Origin: Kribbella sandramycini
GTDB taxonomy: Bacteria; Actinomycetota; Actinomycetes; Propionibacteriales; Kribbellaceae
Direction of reading: 5' to 3'
Assembly (NCBI RefSeq): GCF_013131805.1
Contig: NZ_JABJRC010000005.1
Coordinates: 310,001-374,000, forward strand
DNA length: 64,000 nucleotides
The position numbers and the translations under genes are program-made. This document shows positions 8,204 through 14,934 of the stretch, piece after piece. The number at the start of each line of letters is the position of its first letter. The stretch's first letter is position 1. The notes below the pieces were generated by a model. It did no database searches. It was not told the DNA's origin and saw only the letters and a list, made by a program, of their open reading frames with translations.

Positions 8204-9544
8204 ATGGCTCCGACTCCGTTGCTCGGTTCCCGCACGCTCGATCGGCAGACCGCTCGGACGTTGCCGCCTGGTCCGCGGTGGCCGACGCTGGTGCAGAGCC
8301 TGCTGTTCGCGAACCATCGCAAGACGTTCTTCCCGCGGATGCGGGCGAAGTACGGCGACGTGTTCACGATCCGGCTGGTGCCGGCGAGCCGGGTGTGTGT
8401 GGTGCTGAGCCGGCCGGAGCACATTCGCGAGGTGTTCGGCAGCTCGCCCGCGGTGATGCATGCCGGTGAGGGGAACACCGCGCTCGAGCCGATCATGGGG
8501 CCGAGCTCGCTGCTGCTGCTCGACGATGACGACCACGTCCGGATGCGGCGGCAGTTGATGCCGGCCTTCACCGGGCCGGCGCTGCGCGGGTACGCCGCGA
8601 TGGTGCACGAGCTGGCGGTCGCCGAGGTGGCGAGCTGGCCGACCGGGACGCCGTTCGCGATGCACCAGCGGATGCGGAACCTGACCCTGGAGATCATCCT
8701 GCAGGTGATCTTCGGCGTCACCGACGTCGATCGGCTGAACACCCTGCGGCCGTTGCTGGACAAGATTGTGTCGGTCTCGCCGGTGCTCATGCTCGGCGGT
8801 TTCTACCCGCCGCTGCTGCGGATCCCGCCGTGGCGCACGTTCCTGCGGGCCCAGCAGCAGGTCGACGAGATCCTGTTCGACGAGATCGCCCGCCGCCGCG
8901 GAAACCTTGCCGGGCGCAACGACGTCCTCTCCCGGCTGCTCGGCGCCGGCGAGTGGACGGACGCCGAACTCCGCGACCAGCTGGTCACGCTGCTGCTGGC
9001 CGGTCACGAAACCACCGCCACCGCCCTCGCCTGGGCCTTCCACGAGCTCGCCCGCCGCCCCGACGACCTCGCCTTCGGCCAGCACGCCGCCGACACCGGC
9101 GCCGATCGCGAACTCGAAGCGATCGTCAAAGAGTCTCTCCGCCTGCACCCGGTCGTCTACCAGGTCGGCCGCCGCCTCACCGAAACCACCGACCTGGCCG
9201 GCTACCGCCTCCCCCGCGGCACCACCCTCATGGCCGCCATCGGCCTCGTCCAGCGCGACGCCCAGCACTTCCCCGCCCCCGCCACCTTCCGCCCCCAGCG
9301 CTTCCTCACCGACCCCCCACCCGCCCCCAACACCTGGCTCCCCTTCGGCGGCGGCGCCCGCCGCTGCATAGGCGCCGGCTTCTCCCTCATGGAAGGCACC
9401 GAAATCCTCCGCGCCGCCCTAACCACCCACCACTTCCACGCAAACCCCACCCCCGAACCAGCCCAGGCAAAAAACGTGACCCTGGTCCCCAAACAAGGCG
9501 CCACACTCACAGCCACCCCCCGCCAACCGCCAGCACCCCTGTAA
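8204..9544 (+). CDS. Cytochrome P450
   Basis: 446 aa. The I-helix oxygen-activation motif is AGHETT (266-271), the K-helix ExxR lies in KESLRLHP, and the haem loop is FGGGARRCIG with axial Cys388. The proline-rich N-terminus (LPPGPRWP) and overall pattern resemble the CYP110-like bacterial class with eukaryote-like motifs. No ferredoxin or reductase gene is adjacent. It begins 15 bp after the PucR gene and is probably cotranscribed. The last ~250 bp are nearly free of G and T on the coding strand, as is the spacer that follows. The substrate cannot be told. Confidence 0.95.
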   Translation: MAPTPLLGSRTLDRQTARTLPPGPRWPTLVQSLLFANHRKTFFPRMRAKYGDVFTIRLVPASRVCVVLSRPEHIREVFGSSPAVMHAGEGNTALEPIMGPSSLLLLDDDDHVRMRRQLMPAFTGPALRGYAAMVHELAVAEVASWPTGTPFAMHQRMRNLTLEIILQVIFGVTDVDRLNTLRPLLDKIVSVSPVLMLGGFYPPLLRIPPWRTFLRAQQQVDEILFDEIARRRGNLAGRNDVLSRLLGAGEWTDAELRDQLVTLLLAGHETTATALAWAFHELARRPDDLAFGQHAADTGADRELEAIVKESLRLHPVVYQVGRRLTETTDLAGYRLPRGTTLMAAIGLVQRDAQHFPAPATFRPQRFLTDPPPAPNTWLPFGGGARRCIGAGFSLMEGTEILRAALTTHHFHANPTPEPAQAKNVTLVPKQGATLTATPRQPPAPL

Positions 9545-9555
9545 ACCCACCCCCC

Positions 9556-9790
9556 AACCCAACCACCGGGCACAGGCTTGGAGCCCCACCTGTCTTTCCG
9601 GCCGCAGCGCAACCCGACCACCAGCGAAGGACCCGGCCGCGACGACGGGGTGCGGGCCGGGCGTGGCGGCGGGCGGCGGGCGGCGGGCGGCGGGCGGCGG
9701 AACCCGACCACCGGTCACGGGCTCAGATCGGCACCTGCTCTTTCGGCCGCAGCGCGACCTGACCACGAGCGAGGGGGTCGGCCGTGCAGG
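9556..9790 (+). repeat. Pair of imperfect ~85-bp direct repeats in intergenic spacer
   Basis: Copy 1 (about 9556-9645) and copy 2 (about 9701-9790) share the order AACCC(A/G)ACCACCGG, CACCTG, TTTC(C)GGCCGCAGCGC and GACCAC(C/G)AGCGA. They are roughly four-fifths identical by eye. Copy 1 itself repeats AACCCGACCACC at 9611. No ORF with coding character spans them. Confidence 0.6.
9664..9700 (+). repeat. Tandem GGCGGGC heptamer array
   Basis: About five head-to-tail copies of GGCGGGC lie between the two longer direct repeats. Their length suggests slippage; on either strand the unit is G- or C-rich enough to form unusual structure. Confidence 0.7.
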
Positions 9791-9807
9791 CCGGCTGGGG
9801 GTGGGGG

Positions 9808-10308
9808 TTAGTTTTCGGGGTCGGTTATGTCGCCTAGGTCTACGTTGGCGTAGGAGTCGAGGTTGGACTCGTCGTCGTCGAGTTCGAAGTTGGATTCGTC
9901 GTCGACTACGTGGATGGCGGCTTCTTCGGCGGAGGCGGCGGCGCCGTCGAAGCCGATGTCGGAGGCGACCAGGTCGGACTCGGAGTCGGTGTGGGCGCCT
10001 TCGTCGGGGGCGACCAGGCGGCCGGAGCGGCGGACGCCGACCTCGGGGCCGCCGACGTCTTCGCCGTCCTCGGCGTAGGGGTCGACGTCGGGCTCCTCCT
10101 GGGCGAGGCGCTGGTCGAGGGACTCGCCTTGGAGGGCCTCCTCGGCGGTGGTGCCGAAGCCCTCACCCGCGGACCACTTCTCGGGCGGTGAGTAGCCCTC
10201 GTCGAGCAGGTCGTCCACCCCGCGGTCGTTCAGGGTGTCCGACGCCTGCAGCTGATCCTCGTCGTCGACGCTGTAGCTGCCGTAGTCCTCGCGGTTGTTC
10301 TCGGTCAT
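9808..10308 (-). CDS. Acidic DUF5709-type protein
   Basis: 166 aa from ATG 10308. Very acidic and low complexity, with the conserved-looking motifs YGSYSVDDEDQL, DTLNDRGVDDLLDEGYSPPEKWSAGEGFG and DQRLAQEEPDVDPY that mark the actinobacterial DUF5709 family. There is no signal peptide or membrane helix. The C-terminal third is a run of Asp/Glu-rich repeats (ESNFELDDDESNLDSY). Function is unknown. It is divergent from the FUSC gene across 54 bp that contains a CCCGG...CCGGG dyad (10331-10350). Confidence 0.85.
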   Translation of the reverse strand: MTENNREDYGSYSVDDEDQLQASDTLNDRGVDDLLDEGYSPPEKWSAGEGFGTTAEEALQGESLDQRLAQEEPDVDPYAEDGEDVGGPEVGVRRSGRLVAPDEGAHTDSESDLVASDIGFDGAAASAEEAAIHVVDDESNFELDDDESNLDSYANVDLGDITDPEN

Positions 10309-10362
10309 GTAGCAACAGTGTCCCGACAGGCCCGGTTGAATCAAGCCGGGCACAATGAGCGA

Positions 10363-11547
10363 ATGGATCCGGTCAGGCTGACGTTGGACCAGCTGCGGGA
10401 GCTGCGCGACGACGTGGCCCCGCGGGCGGCCCGGCGGTCGCGGGCCTCGGTGCGGCGCCGGGTCGAGCGCTGGCGGGACCGGATCTTCTTCATCGGCCAG
10501 TGCGCGATCGCGGCCGGCCTCGCCTGGGCGCTGGCCCGGTACGTCGTGGGCCACCAGCAACCGTTCTTCGCACCGGTCGCCGCGATGGTCTGCCTGGGCT
10601 TCAGTTTCGGCCAGCGGTTACGCCGGGTCGCCGAGGTGATGGTCGGGGTCGCGGTCGGCGTCGGGGTCGGCGACCTGTTCGTCCGGTTCTTCGGCACCGG
10701 CGTCCCGCAGATCATCTTCGTCGTCGCACTCGCGATGAGTATCGCCGTCCTGCTCGGCGCCGGCACCCTGATGACCACCCAGGCCGGCGTCCAGGCCGCG
10801 ATCGTCACCACCCTGCTGCCCAACCCCGGCGCGGGCTTCTCCCGCTGGCTGGACGCCGTCCTCGGCGGGCTCGTCGCGCTCGCCGCCGCCACCATCGCCC
10901 CGGCCGCCGCGATTCGTCGCCCCCGGCAACAAGCCTCCGAGGTCCTGAACGAGCTGTCCGCGATCCTCGTCGAGACCGCCGAGGGCCTGCGGGACAAATC
11001 CGACCAGGAGGCCCACGCCGAGCACCGCGACGAGCGGGAGCTCACCGACGCGCTCCGCCGGGCCCGCGCCAGCGAAGGCATGCTGGACGATCTGCGCAGC
11101 GCGGCCGAGGAGGGCGTCGCCGTCGTCCGCCTGTCGCCGTTCCGCCGCCGGCACCGCGGCCGCGTCCAGCAGATCGCCGACCTGGTCGTCCCGCTCGACC
11201 GCGCGATCCGCAACATCAGAGTCCTGGTCCGCCGCTGCGCGGTGTCGGTCTGGCGCGACGAGCGGATGCCCGACGAGTACCCGATGCTCCTCGACCGCCT
11301 CGCCGACGGCACCCGGCTGATCGCCGAGTCCCTCTTCGAGCCGGCCGCCAAAGTCGCCGCGCACCGCGTCCTCGGCGAGCTCGGCCGCCGGACGGCGGAT
11401 CTCCCACTCCCTCCCGGCCTGTCCGCGGTCGTCGTCCTGGGCCAGATCCGCTCCACCGTCGTCGACCTCCTGGAGCTGACCGGGACGTCGTACGACGAGG
11501 CCCGCAAACTCGTCCCGCTGCGCCTCGACGGGCTCGACGAGAAGTAG
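10363..11547 (+). CDS. FUSC-family (aromatic acid exporter-like) membrane protein
   Basis: 394 aa from ATG 10363 (GTG 10318 is possible upstream). An amphipathic basic N-terminus (VAPRAARRSRASVRRRVERW) precedes about six membrane helices between residues 35 and 185. Then comes a ~200-residue cytoplasmic helical region, the usual FUSC layout in actinobacteria. Related proteins are proposed efflux components for aromatic acids. No partner membrane-fusion protein is visible. The 37-codon ORF and double hairpin that follow may be its 3' UTR. Confidence 0.85.
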   Translation: MDPVRLTLDQLRELRDDVAPRAARRSRASVRRRVERWRDRIFFIGQCAIAAGLAWALARYVVGHQQPFFAPVAAMVCLGFSFGQRLRRVAEVMVGVAVGVGVGDLFVRFFGTGVPQIIFVVALAMSIAVLLGAGTLMTTQAGVQAAIVTTLLPNPGAGFSRWLDAVLGGLVALAAATIAPAAAIRRPRQQASEVLNELSAILVETAEGLRDKSDQEAHAEHRDERELTDALRRARASEGMLDDLRSAAEEGVAVVRLSPFRRRHRGRVQQIADLVVPLDRAIRNIRVLVRRCAVSVWRDERMPDEYPMLLDRLADGTRLIAESLFEPAAKVAAHRVLGELGRRTADLPLPPGLSAVVVLGQIRSTVVDLLELTGTSYDEARKLVPLRLDGLDEK

Positions 11548-11573
11548 GTCCGGACAAAGTGGCCTAGGTCACA

Positions 11574-11589
11574 TCGAGAAACTTCTCGA
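11574..11589. promoter_or_regulatory. TCGAGAA-AC-TTCTCGA dyad
   Basis: Perfect 7-bp arms with a 2-bp centre lie between the FUSC stop and the small ORF at 11630. It could be an operator for the small ORF or a processing hairpin. It lacks a T tract, so it is not a typical terminator. Confidence 0.35.
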
Positions 11590-11629
11590 AATTCCCGTCA
11601 TACCCCGGCCCGGGCGGCGTCTCACTGGC

Positions 11630-11743
11630 ATGACGATCCACCGACTGATGACCGCGCTGGCGACCGAGCAGAGCCGGACCGAAGCGCTGGTCGAGACGAT
11701 CAACCCCACAGACGACCGGAGCGACGCCGCCGCCGAGCAGTAA
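11630..11743 (+). CDS. Small ORF, 37 aa, unknown
   Basis: The peptide starts MTIHRLMTALATEQSRTEAL and ends DAAAEQ. Most third positions are G or C, as in neighbouring real genes. It has no Cys, signal or membrane segment, and no good ribosome binding site is seen. It lies 82 bp after the FUSC gene and its stop codon runs directly into the double hairpin. It may be a real small protein, a leader peptide or chance; coding bias and tight placement favour real. Confidence 0.4.
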   Translation: MTIHRLMTALATEQSRTEALVETINPTDDRSDAAAEQ

Positions 11744-11794
11744 GAGGGCTGCTGGGAACTCCTCGCCGTAGCGAGGAGTTTTCAGCAGCCCTCT
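11743..11794 (+). terminator. Nested double hairpin, terminator-like
   Basis: The outer stem is AGAGGGCTGCTG (11743-11754) with CAGCAGCCCTCT (11783-11794), a perfect 12 bp. Inside, AACTCCTCGC (11757-11766) pairs with GCGAGGAGTT (11771-11780) over a CGTA loop, followed by TT. The inner hairpin alone looks like an intrinsic terminator; the enclosing stem is unusual. Confidence 0.7.
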
Positions 11795-11814
11795 AAGGCG
11801 CGAACCGGACGAAG

Positions 11815-12016
11815 ACGGATCCAGGCGGCGCACCCGAACGGTCCTACCCACCGAGTTGGACCGCTCGGAGGTCGCACAAAACAGAGGCGCCCTTGTGCAA
11901 GGCGCCGCCGGATCCGTTCGGTGCATCACCACAGAGGTGCACCGCAGAACCACCCACCGGCTGTCCTGACGCCGCTTGCGCGAGGCTCAGGCCAGACCCG
12001 GTGGGTGGTTTCTTTT
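11815..12016 (+). ncRNA. Candidate structured small RNA, unknown class
   Basis: A long-range stem pairs 11815-11831 (ACGGATCC, bulged A, GGCGGCGC) with 11902-11917, 16 bp in all. It encloses two hairpins: GGTCC...GGACC, and GCACAA...TTGTGC over 13 bases. Then CGGTGCA pairs with TGCACCG around 11919-11944, and a strong terminator closes the unit. No coding frame is credible. The upstream FUSC transcript should stop at the hairpin ending at 11794, so the second terminator implies a separate plus-strand transcript. It does not match tmRNA, RNase P, SRP RNA or a riboswitch I know. The promoter is not identified. Confidence 0.45.
11948..12016 (+). terminator. Very strong intrinsic terminator
   Basis: AACCACCCACCGG (11948-11960) pairs with CCGGTGGGTGGTT (11998-12010). 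The stem continues inward through CTG/CAG, CCTGA/TCAGG and GCC/GGC with single-base interruptions. The right arm leads into TTTCTTTT. The polarity serves a plus-strand transcript, and it sits just before the convergent OsmC stop. Confidence 0.8.
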
Positions 12017-12023
12017 GCCGGGA

Positions 12024-12467
12024 CTACGAAGCGACCGTGACCTCGGTGGTCACCGAGTTCGCGATGAAACACTCCTGATGCGCCAGGTGATGGATCCGCT
12101 CCAGCGCCGCGGCATCCGGCTCCGGGCCGCCCCAGGTGATCTTCGGATGCAGCGTCACCTGCGTCACCGCCAGCCGCCCGGCCGCGTTCTTCGCCATCAC
12201 CCCGACCGCGTGGTCGTCGTACGAGTCGACGACCAGCCGCTTGCGGGCCGCGATCGCCAGAAAGGTCAGCATGTGGCACGACGACAGCGCGGCCACGAAC
12301 GCCTCCTCCGGGTCGACCGGGCCGGGGTTGCCCAGGTACGCCGGATTGGCGGACCCGGGCACGGTGATCCCGCCGTCGAAGCGCCACTCGTGGTCACGGT
12401 TGTAGGTGTCGTAGGCGAACTCGTGCTCACCACGGCTCCAACTGATATCGACCACGTGCTCCGACAT
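12024..12467 (-). CDS. OsmC/Ohr-family peroxiredoxin-like protein
   Basis: 147 aa. The two redox Cys of the family are seen: Cys64 in LSSCHML and Cys133 in HQECFIANSV. The N-terminal GxxGxxxxPxxxNPAYLGNPGPVDPEEAFVAALSSC pattern is typical of the OsmC subgroup. Such proteins reduce organic hydroperoxides, usually with lipoyl or thiol donors, in the cytoplasm. The gene begins 7 bp after the PI-PLC-like gene and probably shares its transcript. Confidence 0.92.
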   Translation of the reverse strand: MSEHVVDISWSRGEHEFAYDTYNRDHEWRFDGGITVPGSANPAYLGNPGPVDPEEAFVAALSSCHMLTFLAIAARKRLVVDSYDDHAVGVMAKNAAGRLAVTQVTLHPKITWGGPEPDAAALERIHHLAHQECFIANSVTTEVTVAS

Positions 12468-12474
12468 GTTCAGT

Positions 12475-13626
12475 TCACCTCTCCGCGACGCGCGCCCCGG
12501 GCTTTCCGGTCACCGGGTTCAAGCGTACGGGCGTGTCCCCCGGCAGCTCGGCGACGAAGTCGCTGTCGTACCGCGAGGCCATGCCGGCCACCGGGAAGTC
12601 GGTGCTGACGAACTGCGCACCGCTGCCCAGCGCGACGCCGACCCGGCTGAACTCGTTGTTGCGGATCGTCGACAGCGGCTCGTCCGAACGGGTCCGGACC
12701 AGGTAGCCCTTCGTCACCAGCCGCTGGATCTCGGCGGTGTTCGCGCCCCGCGGGTCGTTGACGTTGGTGATCGCGGCATCCGGCTCACCCTCGGGGCCGC
12801 GGGTGAAGACCGCCCGGCCCTCCAGGTTCGGCTTGCCGTCGCGGTACGCGTCGCGGATCGCGCCCGGGCCGCCGTTGTCGAAGTAGAACAGCACCTTGCC
12901 GGCGGCGTTCTTCAGCGTCGGCCAGCCCTTGGTGGTGACGGACTGCTCCAGCGTGAGGCCCGACTTGCGGACGTCGTCCGGCGAGAGCAGCTGCTGCTCG
13001 CTGAAGACCGAGCGGATCTCGGCGTCCACGCTGTTCAGGTTGGCGGCGTCCCACGGCGGAGCCTTCACTCCGCCCTGGGCGACGATCGCCGGGTCGGACT
13101 GCTTGAGCTCCAGGTTGAAGACGATCGGCGCGTGGTACGGGTGCGCGTCGGACCAGGTCTTCACCTGCTGCAGGCACTGCTTGAAGCTGCGGCAGACGGT
13201 GTTGTAGTCGACGTCGACGATGTGCATCACCTTGATCCCGGGCTTGCTCAGCTCGGGGTCGGTGAGCGCCGGCAGGCCGGCGATCTTGCGGATCAGCGGG
13301 TAGGTGTAGAGGCCGCCGTTCGGATCCGGGAACAGGTCCAGTTCGAGCTGGCGGACGTTCTGGTCCTCCAGCTGCTGGCTCAGCGGGGCGTGCGAGTACC
13401 AGAGGTCGACCGAGTCCGGCCGCTGGCCGAACTGGATCTTCTTCTCCGCGTCGCTGACCTCGCGGTGGTACGAGTTGTGCGAACCGATCACCTGGATCTG
13501 GTTCATCTTGACGCCGGCCGACGTACCGGCCTGCGAAGACTGTGTGGTCAGAGCCGATCCGGCCAGGCCGGACGCGGCGACCGCTGTGGTCGCGAGACCG
13601 GCGATCACCGATTTGCTGAGCCGCAT
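12475..13626 (-). CDS. Secreted PI-PLC-like (Ca2+-dependent) phosphodiesterase
   Basis: 383 aa with an N-terminal signal (SKSVIAGLATTAVAASGLAG, cleavage near residue 30-34). The TIM-barrel start QVIGSHNSYHR holds the first catalytic His (His50). ELDLF and VMHIVDVDYNTVC follow, and the second half has GKVLFYFDN and a late LVRTRSDEP. This matches the calcium-dependent phosphoinositide phospholipase C-like family of actinobacteria. It should act on phosphodiester lipids outside the cell, though the natural substrate is unproven. A TetR gene starts divergently 97 bp away. Confidence 0.88.
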   Translation of the reverse strand: MRLSKSVIAGLATTAVAASGLAGSALTTQSSQAGTSAGVKMNQIQVIGSHNSYHREVSDAEKKIQFGQRPDSVDLWYSHAPLSQQLEDQNVRQLELDLFPDPNGGLYTYPLIRKIAGLPALTDPELSKPGIKVMHIVDVDYNTVCRSFKQCLQQVKTWSDAHPYHAPIVFNLELKQSDPAIVAQGGVKAPPWDAANLNSVDAEIRSVFSEQQLLSPDDVRKSGLTLEQSVTTKGWPTLKNAAGKVLFYFDNGGPGAIRDAYRDGKPNLEGRAVFTRGPEGEPDAAITNVNDPRGANTAEIQRLVTKGYLVRTRSDEPLSTIRNNEFSRVGVALGSGAQFVSTDFPVAGMASRYDSDFVAELPGDTPVRLNPVTGKPGARVAER

Positions 13627-13655
13627 GCGTACGTTCCCCTCCAGGAGTGATGAGG

Positions 13656-13674
13656 CAGATCTGACGGCAATCTG
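13656..13674. promoter_or_regulatory. CAGAT-N9-ATCTG dyad between PI-PLC-like and TetR genes
   Basis: The arms lie in the 96-bp divergent spacer, flanked by ATGA/TCAT that extend the symmetry imperfectly. Placement fits autoregulation by the TetR protein. Confidence 0.3.
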
Positions 13675-13722
13675 TCATACGAAGGTGGCAGCGTTGTCCT
13701 GGTTTCGGTGCACAATGGCCGG

Positions 13723-14340
13723 ATGGTGACATCGGGGGCGTATCCGCTGCGCCGCACACCGACCCAGGACCGTGCCAACCGCCAGGTCGAGCGCATCCTC
13801 GACGCGGCGTGCGCGGAGGTGGTCGAGCGGGGCTACGACGGCGCCTCGACCAGCGGGATCGCCAAACGGGCCGAGATCGCGGTCGGCAGCGTCTACCGCT
13901 ACTTCCCGGACAAGCGCAGCCTGATCCAGGCGATCGAGCGGCGGAACCAGGCCCGCTACACCGAGACCGTGCGGTCCCGGTTGGCCGACGTTGCCAGCTG
14001 GCGGGCCGCGGTCGACATCACGATGGCGACGTTCCGCGAGATGCACCGGACCGACCCCGGCTTCCGCGCGGTCGTCCTCAGCGGTCTCGGCGACCCGGAT
14101 CTGGAAACCCAGCCGGGCGAGTACGACGACCAGCACGCGGCCGAGTTCGCGGAGCTGCTGACCGAGCGGTTCGGCGCCCAGGACAACCGCAACTTCCGGC
14201 TGGCCGTGACCACGAGTATCGCGATGGGCGAGGCCCTGGCCCATCTGGCCGATCGGCTCTCCGAGGCGGAGGCCGAGTACGTCCTCGCGCAGGGTCTGCC
14301 GGCCATCTACAGCCTGCTCGCCCCGTACTTCCCGGTCTGA
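13723..14340 (+). CDS. TetR/AcrR-family transcriptional regulator
   Basis: 205 aa from ATG 13723; GTG 13708 is an alternative. The HTH (about 18-62) reads RQVERILDAACAEVVERGYDGASTSGIAKRAEI followed by VGSVYRYFPDKRSLIQAI, with the canonical VGSxYxYF recognition helix. The C-terminal ligand domain has no motif I can name. It is divergent from the PI-PLC-like/OsmC pair, the likeliest target. Confidence 0.93.
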   Translation: MVTSGAYPLRRTPTQDRANRQVERILDAACAEVVERGYDGASTSGIAKRAEIAVGSVYRYFPDKRSLIQAIERRNQARYTETVRSRLADVASWRAAVDITMATFREMHRTDPGFRAVVLSGLGDPDLETQPGEYDDQHAAEFAELLTERFGAQDNRNFRLAVTTSIAMGEALAHLADRLSEAEAEYVLAQGLPAIYSLLAPYFPV

Positions 14341-14346
14341 AATCGC

Positions 14347-14374
14347 AAAACCCTCACCTGAACCCAGGTGAGGG
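14347..14374 (-). terminator. Intrinsic terminator for the minus-strand membrane protein gene
   Basis: CCCTCACCTG-AACC-CAGGTGAGGG is a 10-bp perfect stem. On the minus strand it is followed by TTTTGCG. It lies between the TetR stop and the stop at 14399. Confidence 0.75.
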
Positions 14375-14398
14375 ACTCCGAAGACAGCTGGTGGGGAT

Positions 14399-14803
14399 CT
14401 ACGCCTGTGGCAGCGGATCCCCCGTACGCGGCCCCAGCTGGGGCCAGTGGCTGACGCGCCCGGCGATGCGGCCCTTGCGCGGCGTGCGGACGTCGTACGC
14501 GACGATCACCCGATCGTCCTTCGCGTACGTGACCCGGCCGGTGGCCGGGAGTTTGCGGGAGACCTGGAACGGGCCCTCGCCGCGACGGGTGTAGTACTCC
14601 ACGGTCACCTCGGTGTAGACGGCCTGCGAGCCGTCGTCCAGCCGACCGTGGAACGGGCCGCGGACGCGGAGCACGCGACCTGCGGTCTTCTCTTCATCGG
14701 TGGAGTTCGCGCGCCGGCGCGAACCGGCGACCACCTCCGCCACGATGCATGCCGTGACCAGCAGCACCAGGCCGAACCCACCGAGTACGACGATCGTCAA
14801 CAT
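14399..14803 (-). CDS. Single-pass membrane protein, DUF3592-like
   Basis: 134 aa from ATG 14803, with GGAGGTGA six bases upstream fixing the start. One membrane helix (LTIVVLGGFGLVLLVTACIVAEVVAG, residues 2-27) is followed by a basic stretch (SRRRAN) and a ~100-residue beta-rich domain: VLRVRGPFHGRL, YTEVTVEYYTRRGEGPFQVSRKLPATGRVTYAKDDRVIVAYDV. This resembles the small beta-barrel seen in DUF3592-type proteins, so the domain is probably cytoplasmic. Function unknown. Confidence 0.7.
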   Translation of the reverse strand: MLTIVVLGGFGLVLLVTACIVAEVVAGSRRRANSTDEEKTAGRVLRVRGPFHGRLDDGSQAVYTEVTVEYYTRRGEGPFQVSRKLPATGRVTYAKDDRVIVAYDVRTPRKGRIAGRVSHWPQLGPRTGDPLPQA

Positions 14804-14820
14804 GGCACTCACCTCCGACG

Positions 14821-14838
14821 CGTCGCCCGCGGGCGACG
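14821..14838. promoter_or_regulatory. 18-bp perfect palindrome upstream of the membrane protein gene
   Basis: CGTCGCCCGCGGGCGACG is its own reverse complement and lies ~18 bp upstream of the start at 14803, next to the ribosome binding site. It could be an operator or, as RNA, a translation-blocking hairpin. The rest of the 14839-14934 spacer ends in a T-rich run (TTTTTGTTTTG) with no clear stem. Confidence 0.35.
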
Positions 14839-14934
14839 GGGTTTGTCGAAACTGGTTGCGCGGCCCTTGCCGCACATCGGTGAGACGCCGGTTCGGCCCG
14901 GCCGGTTCCACGTTCGGACAATCTTTTTGTTTTG

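Noticed and set aside
9664-9700. Possible CRISPR or repeat-spacer array
   Set aside because: The units are contiguous heptamers without spacers and no cas genes are present.
11795-12016. tRNA or tmRNA in the structured spacer
   Set aside because: No acceptor stem with CCA end, no TTC-loop (GTTCGAATC-type) sequence and no peptide tag frame.
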